A stretch of 64,000 nt of DNA from Carboxylicivirga longa (GTDB lineage: Bacteria > Bacteroidota > Bacteroidia > Bacteroidales > Marinilabiliaceae). Position numbers and translations under genes: made by a program. Shown here one piece after another: positions 26,266 through 34,287 of this stretch; the stretch's first letter is position 1, and every line of letters starts with the position of its first letter. The notes beneath the pieces are model-generated. The model worked only from the letters and a program-made list of their open reading frames with translations. It did no database searches and had not been told where the DNA came from. Location of the stretch: assembly GCF_050589825.1 (NCBI RefSeq), contig NZ_JBNGOZ010000003.1, forward strand, positions 124,001 through 188,000. The letters run 5' to 3'.

Positions 26266-27807
26266 ATGAGTTTACCAATAGTAATAGGAATTGCAATTGG
26301 GGCGCTTCTGTTAGGTGCTTTTGTAACATGGCTGATTATTACAAAAGCGCTTAAAACAAGAAGTGAACAAATTGTAAGGGAGGCCGAGGCAGAGGCCGAA
26401 GTGATCAAAAAAGACAAGATTCTGCAAGCAAAAGAGAAATTTTTGCAGCTGCGCACCGAACACGAGAAGGAGATCAATTCTCGTAACGCCCGCATGGTGA
26501 ATGCTGAAAACAAAATGAAGCAGAAGGAGTCGAACCTTTCGCAGCGTATTGAAGAGCACAATCGCAAGAAGAAAGAGGTGGAGGCCATACGTGAAAACCT
26601 GACGGCACAGCTGGAGCTGGTGGAAAAGAAGACTGAGGAAGTAAATAAGGCGCATAAACAGCAGGTAGAGCAGCTGGAAGCCATTTCAGGCATGTCGGGC
26701 GATGAGGCCAAAGAAATGCTGATGGAGAGCCTGAAGGCAGAGGCCAAGACTGAGGCCATGTCGTACATCAATGATATTATGGACGATGCGAAAATTAATG
26801 CCAATAAAGAGGCCAAACGCATTGTGTTACAAACAGTGCAGCGCGTGGCGACTGAAACGGCTATCGAAAATTCAGTGACCATCTTCCACATTGATTCGGA
26901 TGAGATGAAGGGTCGTATTATTGGTCGTGAAGGACGTAATATCCGAGCACTGGAAGCTGCTACAGGTGTTGAGATAATTGTGGATGATACCCCCGAGGCC
27001 ATCGTATTATCGGCCTTTGACCCCATGCGTCGTGAAATTGCTCGTCTGGCTTTGCACCAGCTGGTAACCGACGGTCGTATACACCCCGCACGCATTGAAG
27101 AAGTAGTAAATAAGGTACGCAAGCAGGTGGAAGAGGAGATTCTGGAAACCGGTAAGCGCACTGCCATAGACTTGGGTATTCATGGTCTGCACTCCGAGCT
27201 GATTAAGCTAGTGGGTAAGATGAAGTACCGTTCATCCTACGGGCAAAACCTGTTGCAGCACTCGCGCGAAACGGCCAACCTGTGTGCCATTATGGCGACC
27301 GAATTGGGCTTGAACGCCAAGCGTGCTAAGCGAGCCGGTTTATTGCACGATATTGGTAAGGTGTCCGATGAGGATCCGGAATTACCACACGCTATCCTGG
27401 GTATGAAGCTGGCCGAGAAGTATAAGGAGAAACCTGATATTTGTAACGCCATTGGTGCCCACCACGATGAAGTGGAGATGACCACCATGATAGCGCCCAT
27501 CGTGCAGGTGTGTGATGCTATCTCGGGTGCCCGTCCCGGTGCCCGTCGTGAAATCATCGAGGCTTATATCAAGCGTTTGAAGGATTTGGAAAATCTCGCA
27601 TTGTCCTACCCGGGTGTGCTGAAGACCTATGCCATACAAGCCGGTCGTGAGCTGCGCGTGATTGTGGGTGCGGAGAAAACAACGGATAAAGAAGCCGAGG
27701 AGCTATCGTATGACATTGCGCGTAAGATACAAACTGAAATGACCTATCCAGGTCAGGTGAAGATTACAGTGATCCGCGAGACGCGTGCCATCAGTTACGC
27801 CAAATAA
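26266..27807 (+). CDS. rny: Ribonuclease Y
   Basis: A membrane-anchored endoribonuclease that initiates mRNA decay. The 513-residue protein has an N-terminal membrane helix (residues 3-25) and a long Glu/Lys-rich coiled coil (about 30-190). A KH RNA-binding domain follows, with GRIIGREGRNIRALEAATGVEIIVDD (about 215-245), then an HD domain with the catalytic pair in LLHDIGKVSDED (about 360) and further His in GAHHDEVEM. Length and domain order are normal. The gene is followed by a clear terminator. Confidence 0.97.
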   Translation: MSLPIVIGIAIGALLLGAFVTWLIITKALKTRSEQIVREAEAEAEVIKKDKILQAKEKFLQLRTEHEKEINSRNARMVNAENKMKQKESNLSQRIEEHNRKKKEVEAIRENLTAQLELVEKKTEEVNKAHKQQVEQLEAISGMSGDEAKEMLMESLKAEAKTEAMSYINDIMDDAKINANKEAKRIVLQTVQRVATETAIENSVTIFHIDSDEMKGRIIGREGRNIRALEAATGVEIIVDDTPEAIVLSAFDPMRREIARLALHQLVTDGRIHPARIEEVVNKVRKQVEEEILETGKRTAIDLGIHGLHSELIKLVGKMKYRSSYGQNLLQHSRETANLCAIMATELGLNAKRAKRAGLLHDIGKVSDEDPELPHAILGMKLAEKYKEKPDICNAIGAHHDEVEMTTMIAPIVQVCDAISGARPGARREIIEAYIKRLKDLENLALSYPGVLKTYAIQAGRELRVIVGAEKTTDKEAEELSYDIARKIQTEMTYPGQVKITVIRETRAISYAK

Positions 27808-27829
27808 TAAGGTATAATCAATGATACTG

Positions 27830-27854
27830 AAAAGCGGCCGAGGCCGCTTTTTTT
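27830..27854 (+). terminator. Rho-independent terminator after rny
   Basis: AAAGCGGCC and GGCCGCTTT form a 9-bp GC-rich stem with a 2-base nominal loop, followed by a T-run, 23 bases after the rny stop. Confidence 0.92.
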
Positions 27855-27867
27855 GTTCTCTCTCTTC

Positions 27868-27945
27868 CCCTTGGGGAAGTCCGCGCAGCCGGATGGGGCC
27901 TCTTCCCCCGGGGGAAGTGCCTGCAAGGCGATGGGGAATTAAGCA
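27868..27945. repeat. CCCC/GGGG palindromic repeat unit (first copy in window)
   Basis: Two palindromic cores, TTCCCCTTGGGGAA and TTCCCCCGGGGGAA, are separated by an arm GTCCGCGCAGCCGGATGGGG and followed by GTGCCTGCAAGGCGATGGGG. The same arms recur at 43728-43820 and 47415-47600. Confidence 0.75.
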
Positions 27946-28001
27946 GCCCAATAGAAGCTTAATTTTTCAGACTAAGAAGACTATTCACTATCTTCGCCTA
28001 C

Positions 28002-29249
28002 ATGAAAAAGCAAACACCTAAGCGTAAAATCCTCATCTTCATAGACTGGTTTCTGCCCGGCTACAAAGCAGGTGGACCGGTGCGTTCCATGGCTAATATG
28101 GTGGAGTACCTGAAAGATGACTATGCGTTTTATATTGTCACACGGAATACCGATTATACTGAAACAACACCTTATACGGGCATTGAGAGTAATACCTGGG
28201 TGGACTTTAGTCCGCATGTAAAAGTATTTTATGCCGATGAGGCGCATCAGGATAAAAAGAACTACCGCAACCTGATCAGGGAGATGAACCCGAATGCTGT
28301 TTATATCAATGGGGTATATTCGTGGAAGTTTTCTATCCTGCCATTGATGGTGGCAAAGAAGGCTGGTGCGCATCAGGTGATTGTAGCGGCACGGGGCATG
28401 TTGGCTGCCAGTGCTATAGATGTAAAGGAAGGTAAGAAAAAGTTATTTCTGCGCCTGGCTCGTCTGGCTGATTTATACAAAAACACAGTGTTTCATGCTA
28501 CCAACGAAAAGGAAAAGCAAGACATAAAAGATAGTTTGGGTAAAAATATCCGGATAAAGATAGCCGATAACCTGCCCAAAAGTAAGCTGCCGGCCATAAA
28601 ACCTATCGCAAAGCAGCGTGGCAACCTGCGACTGGTGAGCCTGGCGCGTATAGCTCCCGAGAAAAACACCCTGTTTGCCCTGGAGCAATTGGCCGGGCTG
28701 GGCCATGTGGCCGGAAACATCACTTTTCACCTGTATGGGCAGGTTTATAACGAAAGCTACTGGCAACAGTGTCAGACTGTGATGGCGCAGTTGCCTGATA
28801 ACATTCAGGTGGAACACATGGGAACAGTGGATGCCGACCTGGTGGGGGAAACCATCCAACAGTATCACGCCCTCTATCTGCCCACACGCGGCGAGAATTT
28901 TGGGCATGTGATTCTTGAAAGTCTGAGCGCCGGACGCCCCGTACTAATAAGTGATCAGACGCCGTGGAGGGGATTAATAAATGAGAAAGCAGGGTGGGAT
29001 ATCTCTCTTGAGTTGAAAAGCGGAAAAGTTGATGAGTTGAATGTAGAATCAGCGTCCAGGGTGCAATGTCCGATGTCCGGAGTCCGTGGTCCAGAGTCCG
29101 AAAGTAGTGCATGGTGCGCAGTAATTCGTACACTGCTTGAGATGGAGCGGGAAGAGTTCGACAGTTGGTGCACAGGTGCACGAAATCGGGCAGAGGCCTT
29201 TGTTTATAACCCGGCGCTGAAAGAGGCGTACAGGAAGCTTTTCGATTAA
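28002..29249 (+). CDS. Glycosyltransferase family 4 protein with repeat-derived insert
   Basis: A GT-B glycosyltransferase of 415 residues. The C-terminal half has LRLVSLARIAPEKN (about 205-218), then LPTRGENFGHVILESLSAGRPVLISDQTPW (about 292-322), the E-x7-E nucleotide-sugar motif of GT4. The N-terminal half has the acceptor-side Gly-rich GYKAGGPVRSMANM typical of colanic-acid-like transferases. Residues about 347-367 (SRVQCPMSGVRGPESESS) are encoded by 7-base GTCCNNN units and replace sequence that should be a normal helix. A weak -7 box (TATCTTCG) lies immediately upstream at 27989. It opens the polysaccharide locus on the plus strand. Confidence 0.9.
   Translation: MKKQTPKRKILIFIDWFLPGYKAGGPVRSMANMVEYLKDDYAFYIVTRNTDYTETTPYTGIESNTWVDFSPHVKVFYADEAHQDKKNYRNLIREMNPNAVYINGVYSWKFSILPLMVAKKAGAHQVIVAARGMLAASAIDVKEGKKKLFLRLARLADLYKNTVFHATNEKEKQDIKDSLGKNIRIKIADNLPKSKLPAIKPIAKQRGNLRLVSLARIAPEKNTLFALEQLAGLGHVAGNITFHLYGQVYNESYWQQCQTVMAQLPDNIQVEHMGTVDADLVGETIQQYHALYLPTRGENFGHVILESLSAGRPVLISDQTPWRGLINEKAGWDISLELKSGKVDELNVESASRVQCPMSGVRGPESESSAWCAVIRTLLEMEREEFDSWCTGARNRAEAFVYNPALKEAYRKLFD
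29044..29092 (+). repeat. Heptad array GTCCNNN inside the glycosyltransferase gene
   Basis: Seven consecutive 7-base units follow one another (GTCCAGG, GTGCAAT, GTCCGAT, GTCCGGA, GTCCGTG, GTCCAGA and GTCCGAA). They lie entirely in coding sequence without breaking the frame. Confidence 0.85.
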
Positions 29250-29258
29250 CCGCTGCTT

Positions 29259-29291
29259 TAACGCTGTCTGGTACAAGTTCGCAGACAGATT
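29259..29291 (+). repeat. REP copy 1 flanking the RAYT pseudogene
   Basis: CTGTCTG and CAGACAG form a perfect 7-bp stem around GTACAAGTTCG. It lies between the glycosyltransferase stop and the transposase start. Two near-identical copies follow at 29751 and 30331. Confidence 0.8.
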
Positions 29292-29308
29292 TTGCAGCTA
29301 TAAACCAA

Positions 29309-30153
29309 ATGGCGATGGCTGATTCGTTTGAAAAGATAGAAGCAGGTAGGTTTTACCATATCTATAATCGGGGGATTAACAGCTGCAATCTATTCGATGG
29401 GGAGGCGGATTATAAGCATTTTCTGGTTCTGTATGAAAAATTTATTGACCCCATAGCGGAGACTTATGCGTGGACACTTTTATCGAACCACTTTCATTGT
29501 TTGGTTAAGATTAAGGAGGACATCAGGTATAAATATACGATGGAGAAGGTTGTTAAGGCCAACGCACGTAACGTTGTCAGGACTAAAGACGCTGACAAGT
29601 TAGGCTGGGTAAAAGACTTTGCAACAAATAAATGGGCAACGGTTCCTTTACCTGACGGCGTCAACGACCCGTCAGCGTTAAAAGGCAACGATGTCGAAGA
29701 GGGTGAAAACGATGGCCCGTCAACCTTTCGGGGAATTGCTGATATCCATCCCTCAACGCTGTCCGGTACAAGTACGCAGACAGGTTTAGGGAGGCAGTCC
29801 GATGACGCTGTCAGGCTACCGAACCCTACAAAACATTTCTCCCACTTATTTAATGCCTACGCCAAATATTATAACACGAAAAATAACCGGCATGGCGCTT
29901 TATTCGAACGGCCGTTAAAAGAAGGTTGGTTGATTCAGCGGATTATCTGAAGCAATGTGTTATTTACATTCATACTAATTCTGTTCATCATCACTTTGTT
30001 TCAAGCCCGATGGAATACCCTTGGAGCAGTTATTTGGATTACCTATCATGTGAGAATACGCTGTACAATGAATGTATCAGTGATTATTTTGGCGATATAG
30101 CCAATTTTAAATATTGCTATAATAAAATGAACCATGATTTTGAATGGGAATAG
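29309..30153 (+). pseudogene. REP-associated tyrosine transposase (RAYT), frameshifted
   Basis: The N-terminal frame (29309-29950) contains AGRFYHIYNRGINS and the HUH motif in LLSNHFHCLVKI of the Y1 transposase family. The C-terminal frame (29926-30153) continues with VDSADYLKQCVIYIHTNSVHHHF and MEYPWSSYLDYL, the conserved end that includes the catalytic tyrosine region. A one-base shift near 29925-29945 separates them. About residues 115-180 are an expanded low-homology segment that includes a REP copy (29751-29787) encoding PSTLSGTSTQTGL in frame. RAYTs mobilise REP hairpins, and this gene is bracketed by its probable targets. It is probably inactive as it stands. Confidence 0.85.
29751..29787 (+). 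repeat. REP copy 2, inside the RAYT coding sequence
   Basis: This 37-base copy is identical to the one at 30331-30367 (CTGTCCGGTACAAGTACGCA core with GACAG closing the stem). It is read in frame as part of the transposase. Confidence 0.85.
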
Positions 30154-30181
30154 CCCCAACCGGTCTGCGTCGGCACAACCT

Positions 30182-30250
30182 GACCGCGTAGGGGGCGGTT
30201 AATGAAGATGACCGCGTTGGGCGGTACGACCTGACCACGTGGGGCGGTTT
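30182..30250 (+). repeat. Three copies of a GACCGCGTxGGGCGGT REP-like unit
   Basis: Units at about 30182, 30210 and 30233 share GACCRCGT followed by GGGCGGT. They follow the RAYT pseudogene directly, within the 373-bp gene-free stretch 30154-30526. Confidence 0.7.
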
Positions 30251-30330
30251 AAAGTCTAATTCATTGGACATAGAAAGAAACCCGTTAGGGGTTGACGAAG
30301 CATTAAAAGATAATTATTCCCTGTTAAACT

Positions 30331-30367
30331 CCTCAACGCTGTCCGGTACAAGTACGCAGACAGGTTT
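30331..30367 (+). repeat. REP copy 3 downstream of the RAYT pseudogene
   Basis: Exact 37-base duplicate of 29751-29787, in the same orientation, about 180 bases after the transposase end. Confidence 0.85.
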
Positions 30368-30440
30368 CGGGCTGTTGCATTCTAAATGCTTTCCTGTATA
30401 TTTGTGACCGTTAATATGGCAGGCTCATCAGGTTAGGATC

Positions 30441-30510
30441 GTAGCCGCGGAGCACTCCGGAAGAGCGATGAAACGGTAAAGGGTATAGGATAAAATAGCC
30501 GCGGAGCGGC
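30441..30510 (+). repeat. TAGCCGCGGAGC hairpin repeats upstream of asnB
   Basis: TAGCCGCGGAGC occurs at 30442 and again at 30496; in the second copy GCCGC-GGA-GCGGC forms a perfect stem (30498-30510). The second copy is only 16 bases before the asnB ATG, so it lies in its leader. Confidence 0.65.
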
Positions 30511-30526
30511 GACAGAATAGTTAGCA

Positions 30527-32365
30527 ATGTGTGGAATAAACGGAATAATAGCAGACAGCAAGGATAAACAGGATCGACTCAGCAGGATGAATGCCGCCTT
30601 GCAACACCGGGGACCGGATGATGAAGGGACATTCGTAAACGATGAAGTGGCATTGGGGCACCGCCGTCTGATGATTATCGACCTGTCACCAGCCGGGCAT
30701 CAGCCGATGACGACACCGGATGGACGTTATACCATGGTGTTTAATGGCGAGGTATATAACTATCGCGAGATTCGTAAGGAGCTGGATTATCCCTTTCGTT
30801 CTAATACCGACAGTGAAGTGATTCTGGCAGCGTGGCAGAAGTGGGGTTCCGAATGCGTGCAACGCTTCAACGGTATGTTTGCCATCGCTATCAGGGATCA
30901 CCACCAAAAACAACTCACCCTGGTGCGCGACCGGCTTGGCATTAAGCCTTTATACTGGCATTACAGTAAGGGGCAATTGGTGTTTTCGTCGGAGGTGCGT
31001 GCGTTGCTGGCTTCCGGTTTGGTTGAGAAAACCATTGACCCCGATAGCCTGGTGGATTACCTGCGTTATCAAACCGTGCAGGCACCGGATACCATATTGA
31101 AGGATGTTAACATGCTAAAGGCCGGTTCGTTGTTACGATTCAGGCTGGGTGATCAACCTGTAGTTACTGAATATTGGCGGCCTGAGGTGAAAAGTATACA
31201 GGGAACCACCAGCTACGAGGAGGCTAAACATAAGGTAAGGGAGTTGTTCTTTAATTCTGTGGAGCGGCGACTGGTGGCCGACGTGCCTTTCGGAGCCTTT
31301 CTGTCAGGAGGTATTGATTCCAGTGCCATCGTGGGTGCCATGAGCAAGGTATCCAATCAGACTGTAAAGACCTTTAATATCTCCTTTGCCGAGGAGGAGT
31401 TCAGCGAAGCCCGTTATGCCCGTCATATCGCCGAGATGAACGGAACCGATCACACTGAAATAAAACTCAGCCCTGAAGATTTCCTTAACTACCTGCCAAA
31501 CGCCTTGGCCGGCATGGATCATCCCAGTGGTGATGGCCCTAATACGTGGTTGGTGTCGAAGGTAACCAAGGAAGCGGGTGTCACCATGGCTTTATCTGGG
31601 CTGGGGGGCGATGAGCTCTTTGCCGGTTATCCCATCTTTAAGCGGATGATGACCCTGGACAGTAAAAAATGGATTTGGAACACGCCCGGTGTATTCAGGC
31701 AATTGGCCGGCACGATCCTGAAAACGCTAAAGCCCGGCGTAGCGTCAGAAAAGATGCGCAGCCTGTTGCAGATGTCCGATTATCAGTTTGCCGACGTGTA
31801 TGCGGTATCGCGGCAGGCACTGATGGATAATCAATTGGCCGGACTGCTGAACCGCGATGCCTTGCCTGCACATAAGCCCGCAACTTACCTAAGTGCTCTG
31901 ATGAATGAACACCCGCAGCAGGTGCTGAGTAATGTATCCATAGGTGAGTTAAGCACCTATATGCAGAATGTGTTATTAAGGGATAGCGATCAGATGAGTA
32001 TGGCCCATGCCTTGGAGCTTAGGGTGCCCTTCCTCGACCATGAACTGGTGGAGTACATGCTGAGTCTGCCCGATACTATCAAATACCCAACAACGCCTAA
32101 AAAGCTGCTGGTGGATAGCTTGCCCGACCTCTTGCCCGATTATATCGTTAACCGGCCCAAGATGGGATTTGTATTCCCCTGGCAACACTGGCTAAAAAAT
32201 GAGTTACATGCTTTTGTTGATGAGCGACTGGCCAGCCTGGCTAAACGTGATTTCTTTAACGAAGCAGCGGTGATGAATTTATGGAAACAGTTTAAAAACG
32301 GAGATCCTTCCGTAACGTATTCACGTATTTGGCCCTTGGTGGTGCTGGAAGAGTGGATGAAATAG
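30527..32365 (+). CDS. asnB: Asparagine synthase, glutamine-hydrolysing (AsnB type)
   Basis: The N-terminal Ntn glutaminase domain begins MCGINGII with nucleophile Cys2 and continues through about residue 190 (LQHRGPDDEG, NGEIYN-like NGEVYNYREI). The C-terminal synthetase domain carries the PP-loop SGGIDSSAIVGAM (about 260) and LSGLGGDELFAGY. The 612-residue length is normal for the AsnB/exosortase-associated group. Located in a polysaccharide locus that can make an N-acetyl uronic acid (wecB, wecC), it may amidate a sugar carboxyl rather than make asparagine. That is inference from context. Its TAG stop is the first unit of a TAGG heptad array. Confidence 0.93.
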   Translation: MCGINGIIADSKDKQDRLSRMNAALQHRGPDDEGTFVNDEVALGHRRLMIIDLSPAGHQPMTTPDGRYTMVFNGEVYNYREIRKELDYPFRSNTDSEVILAAWQKWGSECVQRFNGMFAIAIRDHHQKQLTLVRDRLGIKPLYWHYSKGQLVFSSEVRALLASGLVEKTIDPDSLVDYLRYQTVQAPDTILKDVNMLKAGSLLRFRLGDQPVVTEYWRPEVKSIQGTTSYEEAKHKVRELFFNSVERRLVADVPFGAFLSGGIDSSAIVGAMSKVSNQTVKTFNISFAEEEFSEARYARHIAEMNGTDHTEIKLSPEDFLNYLPNALAGMDHPSGDGPNTWLVSKVTKEAGVTMALSGLGGDELFAGYPIFKRMMTLDSKKWIWNTPGVFRQLAGTILKTLKPGVASEKMRSLLQMSDYQFADVYAVSRQALMDNQLAGLLNRDALPAHKPATYLSALMNEHPQQVLSNVSIGELSTYMQNVLLRDSDQMSMAHALELRVPFLDHELVEYMLSLPDTIKYPTTPKKLLVDSLPDLLPDYIVNRPKMGFVFPWQHWLKNELHAFVDERLASLAKRDFFNEAAVMNLWKQFKNGDPSVTYSRIWPLVVLEEWMK

Positions 32366-32657
32366 GGGGTAGGGTATAGGACTTAGGAAATGCGGTGTAG
32401 GTATAAGAGTTTAGATTTTAGGATGTCTGCGGTTTTAGGCAAGTCGGAGCAGTAGTGTGATGGTTTGACGCTCTGCCGGAGTGCGGTGCACGAGGTAAGC
32501 TATTTTCTGCCAACCATTGACTTAATACGCTAAATCCTACGTGCTATAACCTAATCCTCAATCTTTACCATCATACCGCAAACCGCTTTTCTGCCGACCC
32601 AATTAGCACATCCTATGTCCTAAACCCTACAATCTACAGCCGAAGGCGCCCTAACAC
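32363..32657. repeat. TAGGNNN heptad arrays in both orientations
   Basis: From 32363 to about 32430 7-base units beginning TAGG run on the plus strand. From about 32530 to 32657 the complementary CCTANNN units run on the other strand. The two arrays enclose a GC-richer core. The stops of asnB and of the following glycosyltransferase both fall in the arrays. No gene is seen in this 292-bp stretch. Confidence 0.8.
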
Positions 32658-33734
32658 CTAAATCCCCATCACTTTCTCTGCCCATATTTCCGGCGTATGC
32701 TGCATGCCCAATTGGTGCGATTGCTGGCTCATGTTTTTTAATGTAAGCTGATCCATATCCATCGTTTTTTTGAGTGCCTGCTTCAAGGCTTCTTTGTTTT
32801 CATTTTCAAAGATAAAACCGTTGTGGCCATCCTGCAGAAAGCGGGTGGCCGAGCCTATGGCATTGGAGCAGATCATTGGGAAGCCCGCCACGGCCATCTC
32901 ATGTACCACTACACCCCAGGGCTCAAAGCGGCTGGGCAGCACAAACACTCCTGTCTCGCTCAGGTATTGATGCATGTCGGCAGGCTGCACAAAGCCATGG
33001 TGCTGAATCTTCGGGTGCCGGGGGCGCTGATCAAACAGTTCGCCCGTACCCAGGCACCAGAGCTCCCATTCCGAGGCCTGTTCGTTCTGCAATTCCATGA
33101 AAGCCTCAAAGAGCAGATCAAGCCCCTTGGCTGCTATATAACGTCCCACGTACAAAAAGCGTTTGGGTACTTCAGTTAGCTGCTTTTTATCGTTGTAGAT
33201 CTGTTGAAAGTGGGCGGTGTCAGCACTGTAAAAGCCGGTGGTGATACGCTTGCCAAAGCCCAGTTTACGGGCATAGGCCGCCTGCGGCTCGCCGGGCACC
33301 CACGCATGCGAGAAGTGTCGGCGGATAAAGAAAGGTGACAGCAGGCGCATCACCAGTTGCTTCGCGTTGCCAAACCAATGGTTATCGAGGGTGAGTAAGG
33401 TGGGTACCTGTCCTTTGTAAGCCTTGCACACCTTCAGGTAGCCTTTATCTACCCAGCCGCTGCAGATGATCTTATCCGGATTAATGTCATTCACCAGTTT
33501 CATCAGCAGCTCATCGGTATAATCCGGCCGGTTGTAGATGTGTACCCCATCCGGACTATCAAACGCAAAAGGCGCTTCTTTATTTACCGGCCAGCGCACC
33601 ACGTGGACTTCGACACCCATCGGGTGGTTTAGGCCATTGGGTATAGGATTTAGGGATTGTGGTGTGGCGGCTAAGGCCTTAAAGCAGCTCATTACGTAGC
33701 CGGCCAATTCGGTGTATAGGAAAAGTATTTTCAT
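32658..33734 (-). CDS. Glycosyltransferase family 4 protein
   Basis: A GT-B transferase of 358 residues. RFLYVGRYIAAKGLDLLFEAF (about 190-210) starts the nucleotide-sugar domain. VFVLPSRFEPWGVVVHEMAVAGFPMICS carries the E-x7-E motif (about 273-300), and a donor-site DNHWFGN segment lies near residue 120. Residues about 23-38 (TPQSLNPIPNGLNHPMG) are encoded by TAGGNNN-type heptads and interrupt the loop after the first helix, while the frame stays open. The TAG stop also lies in a heptad array. The sugar transferred is unknown. Confidence 0.9.
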   Translation of the reverse strand: MKILFLYTELAGYVMSCFKALAATPQSLNPIPNGLNHPMGVEVHVVRWPVNKEAPFAFDSPDGVHIYNRPDYTDELLMKLVNDINPDKIICSGWVDKGYLKVCKAYKGQVPTLLTLDNHWFGNAKQLVMRLLSPFFIRRHFSHAWVPGEPQAAYARKLGFGKRITTGFYSADTAHFQQIYNDKKQLTEVPKRFLYVGRYIAAKGLDLLFEAFMELQNEQASEWELWCLGTGELFDQRPRHPKIQHHGFVQPADMHQYLSETGVFVLPSRFEPWGVVVHEMAVAGFPMICSNAIGSATRFLQDGHNGFIFENENKEALKQALKKTMDMDQLTLKNMSQQSHQLGMQHTPEIWAEKVMGI

Positions 33735-33741
33735 GATTATT

Positions 33742-33799
33742 ATAGGTTATTGGGTTTAGGGTATAGAATATAGGTTATGGGGTTTAGGCTATAGGGTTG
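33742..33799 (+). repeat. TAGGNNN heptad array
   Basis: About eight contiguous 7-base units lie between the glycosyltransferase start and the four-helix-bundle pseudogene. They contribute the TAG stop of the latter on the opposite strand. Confidence 0.75.
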
Positions 33800-34148
33800 A
33801 ACGCTTTGAGGATATGAGCGCGTTTATCATTTTTAATATTTCCATGCTTTTACTCTCTAGTAATTCGAGTTGAGAATGTTGAAGGTGCCCTCTTCTATAG
33901 AAAAGATTGAGTACTGTAATTGACTCGAATAAAGAAGCTCTGGCAATGTGAAGAAAATGGATAAATTCCTTTTTTGAATAGCGTCCTTTACCCTCGGCAA
34001 TATTTTAAGGTACGGAGCAAGAGCATGCTTCAAGTTGTTCACACAATCGAAAATGCCCTTTAATGGCTTCTGTAATTTGAAGACATTCGTCAGCAAAATC
34101 CATAGCTTTCTGCCAAACCACTAATTCCTTAAAACTGAATTTTTCCAT
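33789..34148 (-). pseudogene. Four-helix-bundle protein (23S rRNA intervening-sequence protein family), nonsense-interrupted
   Basis: Reading the minus strand from ATG 34148 gives MEKFSFKELVVWQKAMDF, then EQLEACSCSVP, an in-frame TAA at 34005-34007, and then NIAEGKGRYSKKEFIHFL through to a stop at 33789. The whole is 119 codons. The family normally has SxPxNIAEGxGR, with Ser at the position now occupied by TAA, so a single TCA-to-TAA type change is the simplest explanation. These proteins are small bundles of unknown role that are common in Bacteroidetes. A different-frame 79-residue frame over the same region is spurious. Confidence 0.9.
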
Positions 34149-34186
34149 AACTTATTTATTTTTGAAATTTTGTCTTTGGTTGGGGT

Positions 34187-34287
34187 TAGGATATAGGTCG
34201 TAGGTAATAGGTTGAAGGGTATAGGGTAAAAGGTAAAAGGAATCCTAAAACCCACACCCTACGTCCTATGTCCCACACCCTAACTCC
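34187..34287. repeat. TAGGNNN heptad array with inverted partner
   Basis: Eight or so plus-strand units (such as TAGGATA and TAGGTCG) are followed from about 34244 by complementary CCTANNN/CCCACA-type units. The array runs over the last codons of the Wzy-like gene and provides its TAG stop. Confidence 0.85.

Noticed and set aside
26196..27167. Minus-strand frame of 323 residues opposite rny
   Set aside because: Ser/Arg-rich shadow of the coiled-coil coding sequence of RNase Y.
33857..34096. 79-residue minus-strand protein
   Set aside because: Out of frame with the recognisable four-helix-bundle protein that covers the same DNA.
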